Shown: one piece after another, positions 7,463 through 14,572 of the stretch
How positions within the stretch are numbered: the stretch's first letter is position 1
Layout of the letters: every line of letters begins with the position of its first letter
From: Novacetimonas cocois
GTDB taxonomy: Bacteria; Pseudomonadota; Alphaproteobacteria; Acetobacterales; Acetobacteraceae
DNA length: 64,000 nucleotides
Reading direction: 5' to 3'
Assembly: GCF_003311635.1 (NCBI RefSeq)
Contig: NZ_QEXL01000015.1
Span: forward strand, 35,083-99,082
Position numbers and translations under genes: made by a program
Notes under the pieces: model-generated
What the model saw: only the letters and a program-made list of their open reading frames with translations
The model's database searches: none
Told to the model about the DNA's origin: nothing

Positions 7463-7839
7463 GGCCCATATCCGAACGCGCGCTTGCAGAATGACCACGC
7501 CGCATCGCCAATCTGTCCCCAGCCCAGCAGGCCGGTCGCCAGCACGATGAAGGTCATGGTCACCCACGATGTCAGCTTCATGCCGCCTTCGATGCGGGCC
7601 AGACGTTCCGATATCTCTCCATCACGCTGCGACGAACGGTCATTCATCTCGGAGATTTTCTGCTGGGTCTGGATCGCGTTTTCCTGAACCTCATGCGTGA
7701 TGTCGCGCCGGAAGTCCGAGAACTGGCGGTTCAGGTCCTGCATGTCGCCGCGCAGGTTGTCGTGACCACCTTCCATTTTAGCCACACGCTCGCGGACAAC
7801 AGCCACTTCCTCGGCTGTTGCATATCGGGGATCGGTCAT
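7459..7839 (-). CDS. Coiled-coil protein with C-terminal membrane anchor (phage)
   Basis: 126 residues. Residues 10-88 are a charged coiled coil (EEVAVVRERVAKMEGGHDNL and further heptads), followed by one hydrophobic helix (SWVTMTFIVLATGLLGWG) and a short basic tail. The layout resembles small phage proteins of the haemolysin XhlA type found beside holins and endolysins. The ATG overlaps the stop of the upstream 103-aa gene by one base, and its own stop overlaps the endolysin start. Membrane-associated role in lysis inferred. Confidence 0.6.
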   Translation of the reverse strand: MTDPRYATAEEVAVVRERVAKMEGGHDNLRGDMQDLNRQFSDFRRDITHEVQENAIQTQQKISEMNDRSSQRDGEISERLARIEGGMKLTSWVTMTFIVLATGLLGWGQIGDAAWSFCKRAFGYGP

Positions 7840-8150
7840 CAGTGGGATACCGCCTCACCCGACACGCCTGTCCATGCGCTGCCGTTCCACAGCACCAGCA
7901 CGCCCCTGCTGCCGCTGCCGATATAGCAGTCGGTGCAGCGGATCACCTGGGTGCTGGACGCGGGCAGGTTGGCATAGGTGGAAGACGGCGGCGCATAGGC
8001 CGCCAGGTCGGATCGCGTGGCAAGCCCGGACGCCGAAGGTGGGAACGCCCCACCATCAAACAGGCCGTGCTGCTCCGGCGACGTGGGCGCAGCATGCGCC
8101 TGCACCGTGACAAAGAGGCTGGCCGCTGCCAGAAGGTGAGAGAAGCGCAT
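7839..8150 (-). CDS. Exported phage hypothetical protein, 103 aa
   Basis: A signal peptide (MRFSHLLAAASLFVTVQAHA) is followed by about 80 residues ending in a beta-rich segment (YIGSGSRGVLVLWNGSAW). It is the first gene of the continuous lysis-like run read leftwards, and its stop overlaps the next start by one base. A signal peptide on a phage-type protein is uncommon and suggests action in the periplasm or at the surface. No family recognised. Confidence 0.55.
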   Translation of the reverse strand: MRFSHLLAAASLFVTVQAHAAPTSPEQHGLFDGGAFPPSASGLATRSDLAAYAPPSSTYANLPASSTQVIRCTDCYIGSGSRGVLVLWNGSAWTGVSGEAVSH

Positions 8151-8251
8151 GCCGTCCCCGAAACTGAATGGTCAGGATTTCGGGGTATGGGAAGTTTGTT
8201 AGTACGGTGTGGAACGGCGGACCTTTTTTTGCCCGCAACGTAAAGCGCAAC

Positions 8252-8282
8252 TTGACGCCTTCTGCGTAAAGTCATACTTTAC
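8252..8282 (+). promoter_or_regulatory. higBA promoter with overlapping operator
   Basis: TTGACG at 8252-8257 and TACTTT at 8275-8280 form a sigma-70-like pair with 17-bp spacing. A perfect dyad, GTAAAGT-CAT-ACTTTAC (8266-8282), covers the -10 element, and a further half-site GTAAAG lies near 8240. The first ATG is at 8288. The arrangement fits autorepression by the HigA antitoxin. Confidence 0.65.
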
Positions 8283-8287
8283 TTCCG

Positions 8288-8578
8288 ATGGAAATCGAAA
8301 GCATCAAGCACAAAGGGCTGCGCCGGTTTTTCGAGACAGGCAATCCGAAGGGAATCGTCGGAGACGTCGCCCGCCTACGCAAGATGCTGGCCTTTATCGA
8401 CGCCGCGGCATCGCTGGATGAACTGTCGGTTCCACCCAATTACGGCCTGCATGCCCTGTCAGGCGACCGCGCCGGCACATGGTCCATGACCATCACCCGC
8501 AACTGGCGCCTGACCTTTCGGGTCAATGACCAGGGCGCGCTGGAAGACATGGATATGGAGGACTATCATGGCACTTAA
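8288..8578 (+). CDS. higB: HigB-type toxin (RelE/ParE fold)
   Basis: 96 residues; matches plasmid-maintenance killer proteins, with GLRRFFETGNPKGI near the start and the C-terminal core RAGTWSMTITRNWRLTF. Family members are ribosome-dependent mRNA interferases held inactive by HigA. It is the first gene of the pair, the usual toxin-first order of hig loci, and its last bases overlap higA. It is transcribed against the surrounding phage genes, so it behaves as an inserted accessory (moron) unit. Confidence 0.85.
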   Translation: MEIESIKHKGLRRFFETGNPKGIVGDVARLRKMLAFIDAAASLDELSVPPNYGLHALSGDRAGTWSMTITRNWRLTFRVNDQGALEDMDMEDYHGT

Positions 8579-8867
8579 GATGCACCCGTCCCTCGCCGTA
8601 AACGTGGGTGACTGGATCCGGACGGAGCTGGTTGAGCCCCATGGCCTGAAGATCAAGGACCTGGCCGAACATTTCGGGGTGTCGCGGCAGGCGCTGAGCG
8701 CCCTGCTGAACGGTCGCGCCCACCTGTCCGCCGATATGGCGATCCGGTTTGAAATGGCGTTCGGAGTGAAGGCCGATACCCTGATGCGCATGCAGGTGGC
8801 GTGGGACATGGCGCAGGCCCGCACACGAGAGGCGGACCTGCATGTGCGACCGCTTGTTGCGGCGTAG
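8568..8867 (+). CDS. higA: HigA-type antitoxin (XRE helix-turn-helix)
   Basis: 99 residues from ATG 8568, which lies inside the end of higB and has GGAG a few bases upstream. The HTH segment (IKDLAEHFGVSRQALSALLN) is typical of HigA, which binds both the toxin and its own promoter. An earlier in-frame start at 8526 would add 14 residues unlike the family and is rejected. The palindrome at 8266-8282 is its likely operator. Confidence 0.85.
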   Translation: MALKMHPSLAVNVGDWIRTELVEPHGLKIKDLAEHFGVSRQALSALLNGRAHLSADMAIRFEMAFGVKADTLMRMQVAWDMAQARTREADLHVRPLVAA

Positions 8868-8916
8868 GCATCAGGCGGCATCCCCTCCCCGCGCAGGCAG
8901 GGAGGGGACATGGTGC

Positions 8917-9417
8917 CTACCGGCCTAACTGCCGGGTTCGCTCCTGCTTGATCCGCTGCACGTCATTCCACATCTGCATGATGCCGTGCGCCGCTTCCCG
9001 CAGGCTGCGTTCGCAGTTGTCGGTATTGGCCCGGTCAGGCTCGTGATAGATGCGGTCGCATACCGCCAACGCCTTGCCCAGTTCACCCGCAACTTCATTG
9101 GCAGACAGGTGCTGCGCGTCTTCAAAGATGTCCACTTTCTGGGCCTGAAGACTGACGGCCGATGCCACATCCCTGGTTCCGATATACCGCCCCAGCACTT
9201 TCACCGCGAACAGCACCCGCTCGCCAAACGGATTGACCGTCCAGATCAGCCCGGCGCGCGTACGGGCCAGACGTTCCCATTCCGCCGTGGGTTCCAGCCG
9301 GGCGACGGTGATCCTGCCTTTCTCATTGACAATCACGGCCTCCGACCCCGGTGGCAGGTGGCAGTCGTTCGCGTCGAACAGGATCATCCTGCCGTCGATC
9401 TGGATTGCGCCAGTCAC
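8917..9417 (-). CDS. Phage-region hypothetical protein, 166 aa
   Basis: Starts with GTG at 9417, preceded by GGGGGGAG about nine bases upstream. The N-terminal half looks beta-rich (GRMILFDANDCHLPPGSEAV) and the C-terminal half helical (ERSLREAAHGIMQMWNDVQR). No family is recognised. Its composition matches the phage genes to the left. Transcribed in the late-gene direction, convergent with higBA. Confidence 0.5.
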   Translation of the reverse strand: MTGAIQIDGRMILFDANDCHLPPGSEAVIVNEKGRITVARLEPTAEWERLARTRAGLIWTVNPFGERVLFAVKVLGRYIGTRDVASAVSLQAQKVDIFEDAQHLSANEVAGELGKALAVCDRIYHEPDRANTDNCERSLREAAHGIMQMWNDVQRIKQERTRQLGR

Positions 9418-9486
9418 GTGGGTGTCGCTCCCCCCGGTTGCGCGAAAGGGCGCGGGGCGGCCTTCTTGACCTGACTAACTCAACGA

Positions 9487-10011
9487 TCAATCTTCTTCCT
9501 TACGAGCCCATGGCGGTATAACTACCGCAGATCTTACATTAATAGTATTCACATCAGAAAATTCTTTTTCTTTTGGTGTGCGCTTTTTGTATTTCCCACT
9601 ATCTGCCCTCTCAATGGGCGAATCTTCTTTTTGAGTTATCCGCCATAACCGGGTTGTTAAATTTTTCCGTGCATCTGTGCCACCTGGACTGAATCCGTCA
9701 CGCCGTAGAGCCTTGTATATTTCGTCGGCATCAATCTCATCGTCCCATATACCATCATCTATCATGGTTATAACAAACTGAACGAGTTCATCATCAGATA
9801 TGCGCTTGGCATTCACCGATTCAGGATCAGAGTCCTCTTGAGGCTGGGCACTCGCATTATCTGGACGCCCCACGCCCATTAAGTCCGATAATGCGATACC
9901 TGCGATTTTAGCCATCCGGCACAAAACATCGTCTATTTCTTTCAGTTGGTTTTCCAAATCCCTACGCTTACTCAGGATTGAATCCACAATATTTTCAACG
10001 GTCTTTGTCAT
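9487..10011 (-). CDS. AT-rich hypothetical protein, 174 aa
   Basis: The N-terminal 35 residues form a likely coiled coil (SKRRDLENQLKEIDDVLCRM). The middle (DDEIDADEIYKALRRDGF, then NLTTRLWRI) resembles a winged-helix or DNA-binding region, and the tail is basic. Codon use is much more A/T-rich than in its neighbours, a sign of recent transfer. The coiled coil plus putative DNA-binding region suggests a regulatory protein, but no family can be named. Confidence 0.5.
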   Translation of the reverse strand: MTKTVENIVDSILSKRRDLENQLKEIDDVLCRMAKIAGIALSDLMGVGRPDNASAQPQEDSDPESVNAKRISDDELVQFVITMIDDGIWDDEIDADEIYKALRRDGFSPGGTDARKNLTTRLWRITQKEDSPIERADSGKYKKRTPKEKEFSDVNTINVRSAVVIPPWARKEED

Positions 10012-10160
10012 TTATCCACACCCCATAACACCAGATATTTTCGTACCTGAAAATATGTATATGTCATTCTGAGTGTGCCTTGAATAAAAAAATGAACCGG
10101 GAACAGATTTATGGGTTGCGTTGATATTCAGGGTACAGCTATTGGAGGGAAGAGGCCAAA

Positions 10161-10200
10161 AACACAAAGGCCGCTGCCAAGCTGGAATTTGGCAACGGCC
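10161..10200 (-). terminator. Intrinsic terminator, minus strand
   Basis: GGCCGCTGCCAA (10169-10180) pairs with TTGGCAACGGCC (10189-10200), with one G-U pair on the minus strand. The minus-strand transcript then runs into TTTGTGTTTTTGG. It would stop transcription coming from the small minus-strand frame at 10287-10433. Confidence 0.65.
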
Positions 10201-10286
10201 CTCGTATTTATGGTCGGTGATCTGTCTGCAATCGTCAATTAAGGCGGGGCAAACAGAGCCGAAGGGAGCGCAGAGGCTCCTATCGT

Positions 10287-10433
10287 CTAGTCATTGACGT
10301 GATGGTGACGATAGTACATGTGCGCTTCCTTTTCAAGCCCTGCCGTGTTGGCGCTTGAAAGGAGACCCTTATGGTTTTCGTTCACGCATACACGCGCATC
10401 CGGTTTGGGCGTCTTGAGCACGTTTGTGCCCAT
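10287..10433 (-). CDS. Possible small protein, 48 aa
   Basis: Starts at ATG 10433 and ends in a His-rich tail (MYYRHHHVND). An earlier in-frame ATG at 10478 would run the coding region through a palindrome at 10455-10471 that looks like an operator, so the later start is preferred. The frame is followed by a good minus-strand terminator. No family recognised, and the ribosome site is weak. Confidence 0.3.
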   Translation of the reverse strand: MGTNVLKTPKPDARVCVNENHKGLLSSANTAGLEKEAHMYYRHHHVND

Positions 10434-10454
10434 TATCGCTCGATCCCGCGTTAA

Positions 10455-10471
10455 AACTCTAAAATAGAGTT
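10455..10471. promoter_or_regulatory. Perfect palindrome, possible repressor operator
   Basis: AACTCTA-AAA-TAGAGTT has seven-base arms. It lies 22 bases upstream of the preferred start of the small minus-strand gene and just before a plus-strand terminator. The geometry is that of a phage repressor site; which protein binds is unknown. Confidence 0.45.
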
Positions 10472-10478
10472 GTTCCAA

Positions 10479-10511
10479 GGGGAGGCAGGAAACTGCCTCC
10501 CCGGCTTTTTC
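10479..10511 (+). terminator. Strong intrinsic terminator, plus strand
   Basis: GGGGAGGCAG (10479-10488), tetraloop GAAA, CTGCCTCCCC (10493-10502), then GGCTTTTTCTT. A textbook rho-independent terminator reading rightwards. No supported plus-strand gene precedes it, so it may end a small RNA or shield brnTA from read-through. Confidence 0.8.
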
Positions 10512-10546
10512 TTCTATTAAGCTGAACTTGCTGTCAGGAACAGCCT

Positions 10547-10751
10547 ATGACCTACACCCCCGAAGACATAGAACGCCTAGCAGAAAAATTCTTCAAGCTG
10601 CATCTATTCACCCAGGCCATGGAACGGTCAGACGATTGCGACAAAACGCCAATTCGGAGCTGATTCCGTCATATCCGAAGATTACGCAACGCCAGATGAG
10701 CAGGCGCATTTCCGCGCGCTGGCGCGGGAGCAGTTGGAAAAGCCGCTGTAA
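10547..10751 (+). pseudogene. Small phage-type protein, probably frameshifted
   Basis: ATG 10547 opens MTYTPEDIERLAEKFFKLHL and the frame closes at 10663. Downstream, a different frame reads ISEDYATPDEQAHFRALARE and ends at a natural-looking stop (10749-10751). Together they look like one protein of about 68 residues split by a single-base indel around 10630-10645. No family named. Confidence 0.35.
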
Positions 10752-10788
10752 AATTTGACAGCGGAAGACCGTTCGAATCGAACATACA

Positions 10789-10836
10789 AATTGTATCTAC
10801 AATTAAATTGATCTCGCACCTTTTATCGTATATACA
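10789..10836 (+). promoter_or_regulatory. brnTA promoter and operator
   Basis: A perfect dyad AATTGTA-TC-TACAATT (10789-10804) precedes TTGATC (10808-10813) and TATACA (10831-10836) at 17-bp spacing. A TACAAT half-site overlaps the -10. The brnT ATG follows at 10843. BrnA-type antitoxins repress their own promoters, so this is the expected binding region. Confidence 0.55.
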
Positions 10837-10842
10837 ATCTGA

Positions 10843-11106
10843 ATGAGATACGATTGGGACGAAGCCAAGCGCCTGAGCAATATCGAAAAGCATGGCGTGG
10901 ACTTTGTTGCCGCTGAGGATTTCGCATGGGATGAGGCGCTCGTCACAGCCAGCCGCTCCTCGGATGAACCTCGCCTTGTCGCGCTGTCTCCAATCGGTCA
11001 TCGCCTGCACGTTCTGGTATTCAGCGTTGAAACCCGGATCGTACGCATCATCAGCCTGCGGAAAGCGAACAAAAGGGAGGTAGCATTCTATGTCTCGCAA
11101 AACTGA
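10843..11106 (+). CDS. brnT: BrnT-family toxin
   Basis: 87 residues; begins MRYDWDEAKRLSNIEKHGVD, the hallmark DxxKxxxNxxKHGV of BrnT. It continues with the family's RxxxSLRKANKRE-type C-terminal block (IRIISLRKANKREVAFY is close to it). BrnT is a ribonuclease toxin with a RelE-like fold, neutralised by BrnA. The gene overlaps brnA by 17 bases and is oriented against the phage late genes. Confidence 0.9.
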   Translation: MRYDWDEAKRLSNIEKHGVDFVAAEDFAWDEALVTASRSSDEPRLVALSPIGHRLHVLVFSVETRIVRIISLRKANKREVAFYVSQN

Positions 11107-11392
11107 CATCATTATGCCAACCGATGTGGAAGATGCCGTCATCAATCGAGGTATTGCCAAGGATGCGGATAATCCCGAACTGACGGATATGGACTTTGCC
11201 GCCATGTGTGCGTCAGCAGATTCCGTTCCCGACCTGGCCCGCGCCCGACGCGTTCGTGGCCCCCAGAAAACTGCAACCAAAAAGCTGGTCTCCATGCGTC
11301 TGGACCCGGATCTTGTCGAGCGTCTGAAAGCTGACGGTCCCGGATGGCAGCGGCGTGCAAACGACATGCTCCGGCAGGCCGTGGGGTTATAA
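11090..11392 (+). CDS. brnA: BrnA-family antitoxin
   Basis: 100 residues. The N-terminal part has the acidic toxin-binding sequence (NPELTDMDFAAM). The C-terminal part, after RGPQKTATKKLVSMRLDPDL, is the ribbon-helix-helix DNA-binding domain ending in WQRRANDMLRQAV. It overlaps brnT and should neutralise it and repress the operon through the dyad at 10789-10804. Confidence 0.85.
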   Translation: MSRKTDIIMPTDVEDAVINRGIAKDADNPELTDMDFAAMCASADSVPDLARARRVRGPQKTATKKLVSMRLDPDLVERLKADGPGWQRRANDMLRQAVGL

Positions 11393-11395
11393 GCA

Positions 11396-11590
11396 ATGGC
11401 AAGAATGACACTGGCGGAAATCATGTCCCGGCCCGGCACGATTGACTGGGACAAGGTGAACGCCACCACAGAAGCCGACATTGACCGCCAGGCAAGGGAA
11501 GACGGCACGGATGACGCAAGTCATCTGCTTCCGCTTACCGAGGTGCCATCTTCCCCTTTAAAAATTTCTTATTCCCCTGATACAAAATGA
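11396..11590 (+). CDS. Third brn-operon gene, antitoxin-like N-terminal fragment
   Basis: 64 residues, beginning three bases after the brnA stop, so almost surely co-transcribed. The acidic stretch WDKVNATTEADIDRQAREDG resembles the toxin-binding N-terminus of small antitoxins or regulators that continue into a DNA-binding domain. Here the protein ends before any such domain, with an A/T-rich tail (PLKISYSPDTK). It may be a truncated second antitoxin or an accessory protein. Function not established. Confidence 0.5.
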   Translation: MARMTLAEIMSRPGTIDWDKVNATTEADIDRQAREDGTDDASHLLPLTEVPSSPLKISYSPDTK

Positions 11591-11656
11591 GATTATCCAG
11601 ACACGTAGCTGATACGCATGCTGGTTAAATCTCCTCTCATCTGAAGGGAGGCATGC

Positions 11657-11773
11657 ATGATCAAGAAAATCATCTTTCTGGCGCTGGCAATGCTGGGGGC
11701 CGCTGTGGTCAGTTATCCAACAATCAGCAATGCCCATCGGGCCGTTGGGTCGGCTTCTCTTTTTGACCAATAG
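11657..11773 (+). CDS. Small exported or membrane peptide, 38 aa
   Basis: A good ribosome site (GAAGGGAGG) precedes ATG 11657. The product starts MIKKIIFLALAMLGAAVVSY, a textbook signal peptide or single membrane helix, followed by about 18 polar residues to the stop. An alternative ATG at 11653 gives a frame without any such feature. Size and location beside toxin-antitoxin genes leave open a membrane-acting toxin, a lysis accessory or a secreted peptide. Confidence 0.45.
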   Translation: MIKKIIFLALAMLGAAVVSYPTISNAHRAVGSASLFDQ

Positions 11774-11818
11774 CAGGGTGCGTTGACCCGACTCCTGCGG
11801 GTCTGGGACGGTTGCAAG

Positions 11819-12085
11819 ATGAGCAGCCAACCATTCACCGGCGAAATTTATAAAACCTACTGCGTTCTTGACAGGGGTGGGGCACCACACGCAATTCATA
11901 TTGCGGATTTCATTTACATTGACGGCGCACCTTATGCCGTCATCGAATGGAGGCCTGCGCCTGGTGGTGAACATCCAGAGATTCTTGTTCCCTTGGATGC
12001 TTCACAACTGACCGCCATTCCTGATCCCAAAGCGACGCATAGTTATGCAGGTCCGCCCGTGGTAGATCCTCGCCGACATAACTGA
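11819..12085 (+). CDS. Hypothetical protein, 88 aa
   Basis: From ATG 11819. The centre is beta-rich (HAIHIADFIYIDGAPYAVIE, then EHPEILVPLDASQL), and the acidic/hydrophobic alternation looks like a real folded domain. An upstream TTG start at 11783 would add 12 residues. The last 146 bases overlap, tail to tail, the minus-strand gene at 11940-12203. No family recognised. Confidence 0.45.
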   Translation: MSSQPFTGEIYKTYCVLDRGGAPHAIHIADFIYIDGAPYAVIEWRPAPGGEHPEILVPLDASQLTAIPDPKATHSYAGPPVVDPRRHN

Positions 12086-12203
12086 GGCAAGTGGCCGCGC
12101 TCTCAAAGTTTCCCTTTCTGATATTCAGCGCCGCGCAGAACCTGTGGAATGCCCTGATATCTTCCGGCTTGCTACTGATGAATTTCATTCCTGATCTTTT
12201 CAT
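11940..12203 (-). CDS. Phage hypothetical protein, 87 aa (3' end doubtful)
   Basis: Its ATG overlaps the stop of the large phage gene in a TGATG arrangement, good evidence of coupled translation. The first 60 residues (SSKPEDIRAFHRFCAALNIR and on) look like a genuine helical protein. The last part overlaps the plus-strand 88-aa frame and may be read-out past a recombination joint. No family recognised. Confidence 0.45.
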   Translation of the reverse strand: MKRSGMKFISSKPEDIRAFHRFCAALNIRKGNFESAATCLSYVGEDLPRADLHNYASLWDQEWRSVVKHPREQESLDVHHQAQASIR

Positions 12204-14572
12204 CAGTTCCCTCCCATCGCCTGATAAGGGTTCCAGCTAGGCGACAGCCAGAACTTCTGCCCCTGGTTCTGCTGGATGCCCAGTTCGTAGCGCCTGAGGT
12301 ATCCGGGGTTCATCATCTCCTGCAGGCGGTAGAACACCAGATAATCGAGGGCGGCGCGGGTGTAGAATAGGTTGCCAAACGGCAGTTCCCGCCGTGCTTC
12401 CTGCAGCAGGTTCATCTCGAACGTCTTGCCCTTGGGGGCATCCGCGCTGCCGAGTGCCGTGTCGCGGCTGTTGGCGAACATCTTGAACAGGCTGCTGGCG
12501 TCGGAAAAGGTCGGGCCCGCCAGCGTTTCAAGGAACGAGTTGCCCATGCGGCTCTGTTCGCCGAATAGGAAATCACCGTAGATCCGTGCCCCGCCGCCCT
12601 GCTGCATGGCAGCCAGAACCGTGCGCCAGTCGGCCGGGTTGCGCGGTTCCTTCCCCACGGCCATCGCCTTGAGGCTCATGGCGACATAGCCCAGCACGGT
12701 TGTCGCCACGATCAGGTGCGCGATGCCGGCCACGTCCGCGCCGTCGCGCGTGATCTCCCTGCCCCACACGCACCGGATATGCGTCAGCGGGAAGGACTTG
12801 AACTGCATGAACATCCGCATGGCCTGCTCCAGTACCGGGTTCACACGGTCGGCGGCGGCGTAGCTGCCCTGCATCAGGGCCTGCGTGCGCGGGTCGATTT
12901 CGGTCATGCCCTCGCGCACCTGGTCGATGATGTAGGATGACAGCTTCGATTGCAGCTCATTGCGGGCTTCATCATGCGTGATGTTGTCGCGCAGCAGGGG
13001 GTTCAGGTCGTCCTCGGTCAGGTGGTCCAGTTCGGCCGGCAGGATGTGCATGTTGCCGTCCGCCGCTTCCTTCGCCGTGGTGCGCAGCACGTCCCATTCC
13101 GCCGCGTCGATGCCATAGCGCGTCAGGGACTGCCGCAGTTTGGGGTGCAGGGCGTCGAAGTCCTTGCCCGCGTTACGCCCGAGATTGTGGGTCAGCATGG
13201 TGCCGAACCCTTCCTTCATGGCGTCGGTCCAGTATTGCAGGCCGTTGAGCCGGTGGAAGAACTGCACCGTACGCCCCATCCTGCCTAGCGGCCCGTCCTC
13301 GCCATGGAAGCGCGTCATGATCGCGCCCAGCGTGCCGTCGATCCCCACGCCCATCATGTGTGCGATCTGGCGCCGGTTGCGTGTCCCCTTGCTGAGCGTG
13401 CCAGGCACCACGCTTTTCAGCGCGTTCATGTAGCTTTCCAGCAGCGGGATGCCGTTGTGCCGGGCGACTGATGCCGTAACCGCGATATCCGGCAGGGATG
13501 ACAGCACCACGCCGCCCAGCTTGGTGATGGCCTGGTAAGAGCGCAGATAGGCCCCAATGGAGGCAATGGTCTTGTTCTGCGGCGCCGCGGCCCGGCCCGT
13601 CACCACATCGACCAATGCACCATCCTTCAGCGCCCGCAGCCTGTCCACGGTCCTGAAGTCGTTGCGGTCCTTGGCCGCCGATATGGCCCGGTCCGCCACA
13701 TGGTCGAACATGGCACGCGGGTTGGTGCCCAGCGTGCGCATGACGGCGGCGTTGCGCGCGCCGCGCTCCATGCCCTGCATCACGCTGTCGAGCACGTTGC
13801 CCTGCCCGAACTGCTCGTTATAGGCCAGCCAGTCATCGGCGAATTTGAAGATCAGGCTGCGTTCCTGGCTGGCGCTCTTGGCGGCATTGGCCGGGCCTTT
13901 GAACCCGGACAGCCAATCCGAGCCGTTGGCGCTTTCATGCACGCCGGATGACAGCGCCTGCCATGTGGCACGCAGGTAGTGTTCCTCGCTGGTGTCGGCA
14001 TCCAGCCGGTCGAAGGTGCGCGGGTCCAGCTTGGGCAGGATGCTGTCGCGCCATGCGTGGTAATCTTCCTCGCCCCCGTTGCCACGGATCTTCCACATGT
14101 CGTGGCTCTGCCGGGTGACGTAGTGTTCCTGCTTTCCGATCCATGCCCCGGCTTCGTTCTGCAGGGCGCGGACCTTTTCCTGATGGCGGTGCAGGATTTC
14201 GGCGGCCTGTCGGGCGTGTTCGTTCCCTGTTGCTGCGCCCGATGCCGGATCATCCAGCCGCCACATCTCCCGCGCGATGTCGCGGTCAAAGTCATGGTTG
14301 CGCCGCGTCACAGCCCTGAGCAGCCCGGCACGGTCGAGGTCGGTCACCAGCGGACCCATCACATCCGCGACCAGCGCGTGGGTCGTGGCTGCGACCGATA
14401 GGGCGGCCCCGCGCTGCGTGTTCTCACGCCCGGCGATGATGCCCTCCAGCGCCTGCACCTCCTGTCTGGTTGGAAGGGTGTCGGGGTGGCGATCCGGTGG
14501 CTGTCGCCTTCTTTCTGCAAGTGGACGATACCGGAGTCGTGTTCTGCGTCCGATGTATTCAGCGGTCTGCAC
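12203..14572 (-). CDS. Large phage virion or polyvalent-type protein, N-terminally disrupted
   Basis: 789 codons, but only from about residue 38 (QEVQALEGIIAGRENTQRG) does the sequence look native; the first residues are a frame overlap with the next feature. The body is long, helical and soluble with some hydrophobic helices near the end (AHLIVATTVLGYVAMSLKAM). It resembles internal virion or large polyvalent proteins of podovirus-like phages, made to enter the host with the DNA. No catalytic motif is seen. It heads the late-gene run and is coupled to the 87-aa gene downstream. Confidence 0.55.
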   Translation of the reverse strand: MQTAEYIGRRTRLRYRPLAERRRQPPDRHPDTLPTRQEVQALEGIIAGRENTQRGAALSVAATTHALVADVMGPLVTDLDRAGLLRAVTRRNHDFDRDIAREMWRLDDPASGAATGNEHARQAAEILHRHQEKVRALQNEAGAWIGKQEHYVTRQSHDMWKIRGNGGEEDYHAWRDSILPKLDPRTFDRLDADTSEEHYLRATWQALSSGVHESANGSDWLSGFKGPANAAKSASQERSLIFKFADDWLAYNEQFGQGNVLDSVMQGMERGARNAAVMRTLGTNPRAMFDHVADRAISAAKDRNDFRTVDRLRALKDGALVDVVTGRAAAPQNKTIASIGAYLRSYQAITKLGGVVLSSLPDIAVTASVARHNGIPLLESYMNALKSVVPGTLSKGTRNRRQIAHMMGVGIDGTLGAIMTRFHGEDGPLGRMGRTVQFFHRLNGLQYWTDAMKEGFGTMLTHNLGRNAGKDFDALHPKLRQSLTRYGIDAAEWDVLRTTAKEAADGNMHILPAELDHLTEDDLNPLLRDNITHDEARNELQSKLSSYIIDQVREGMTEIDPRTQALMQGSYAAADRVNPVLEQAMRMFMQFKSFPLTHIRCVWGREITRDGADVAGIAHLIVATTVLGYVAMSLKAMAVGKEPRNPADWRTVLAAMQQGGGARIYGDFLFGEQSRMGNSFLETLAGPTFSDASSLFKMFANSRDTALGSADAPKGKTFEMNLLQEARRELPFGNLFYTRAALDYLVFYRLQEMMNPGYLRRYELGIQQNQGQKFWLSPSWNPYQAMGGN

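Noticed and set aside
10111..10242. 43-aa plus-strand frame in the prophage non-coding block
   Set aside because: It runs through a terminator hairpin and lacks a ribosome site and any conserved feature.
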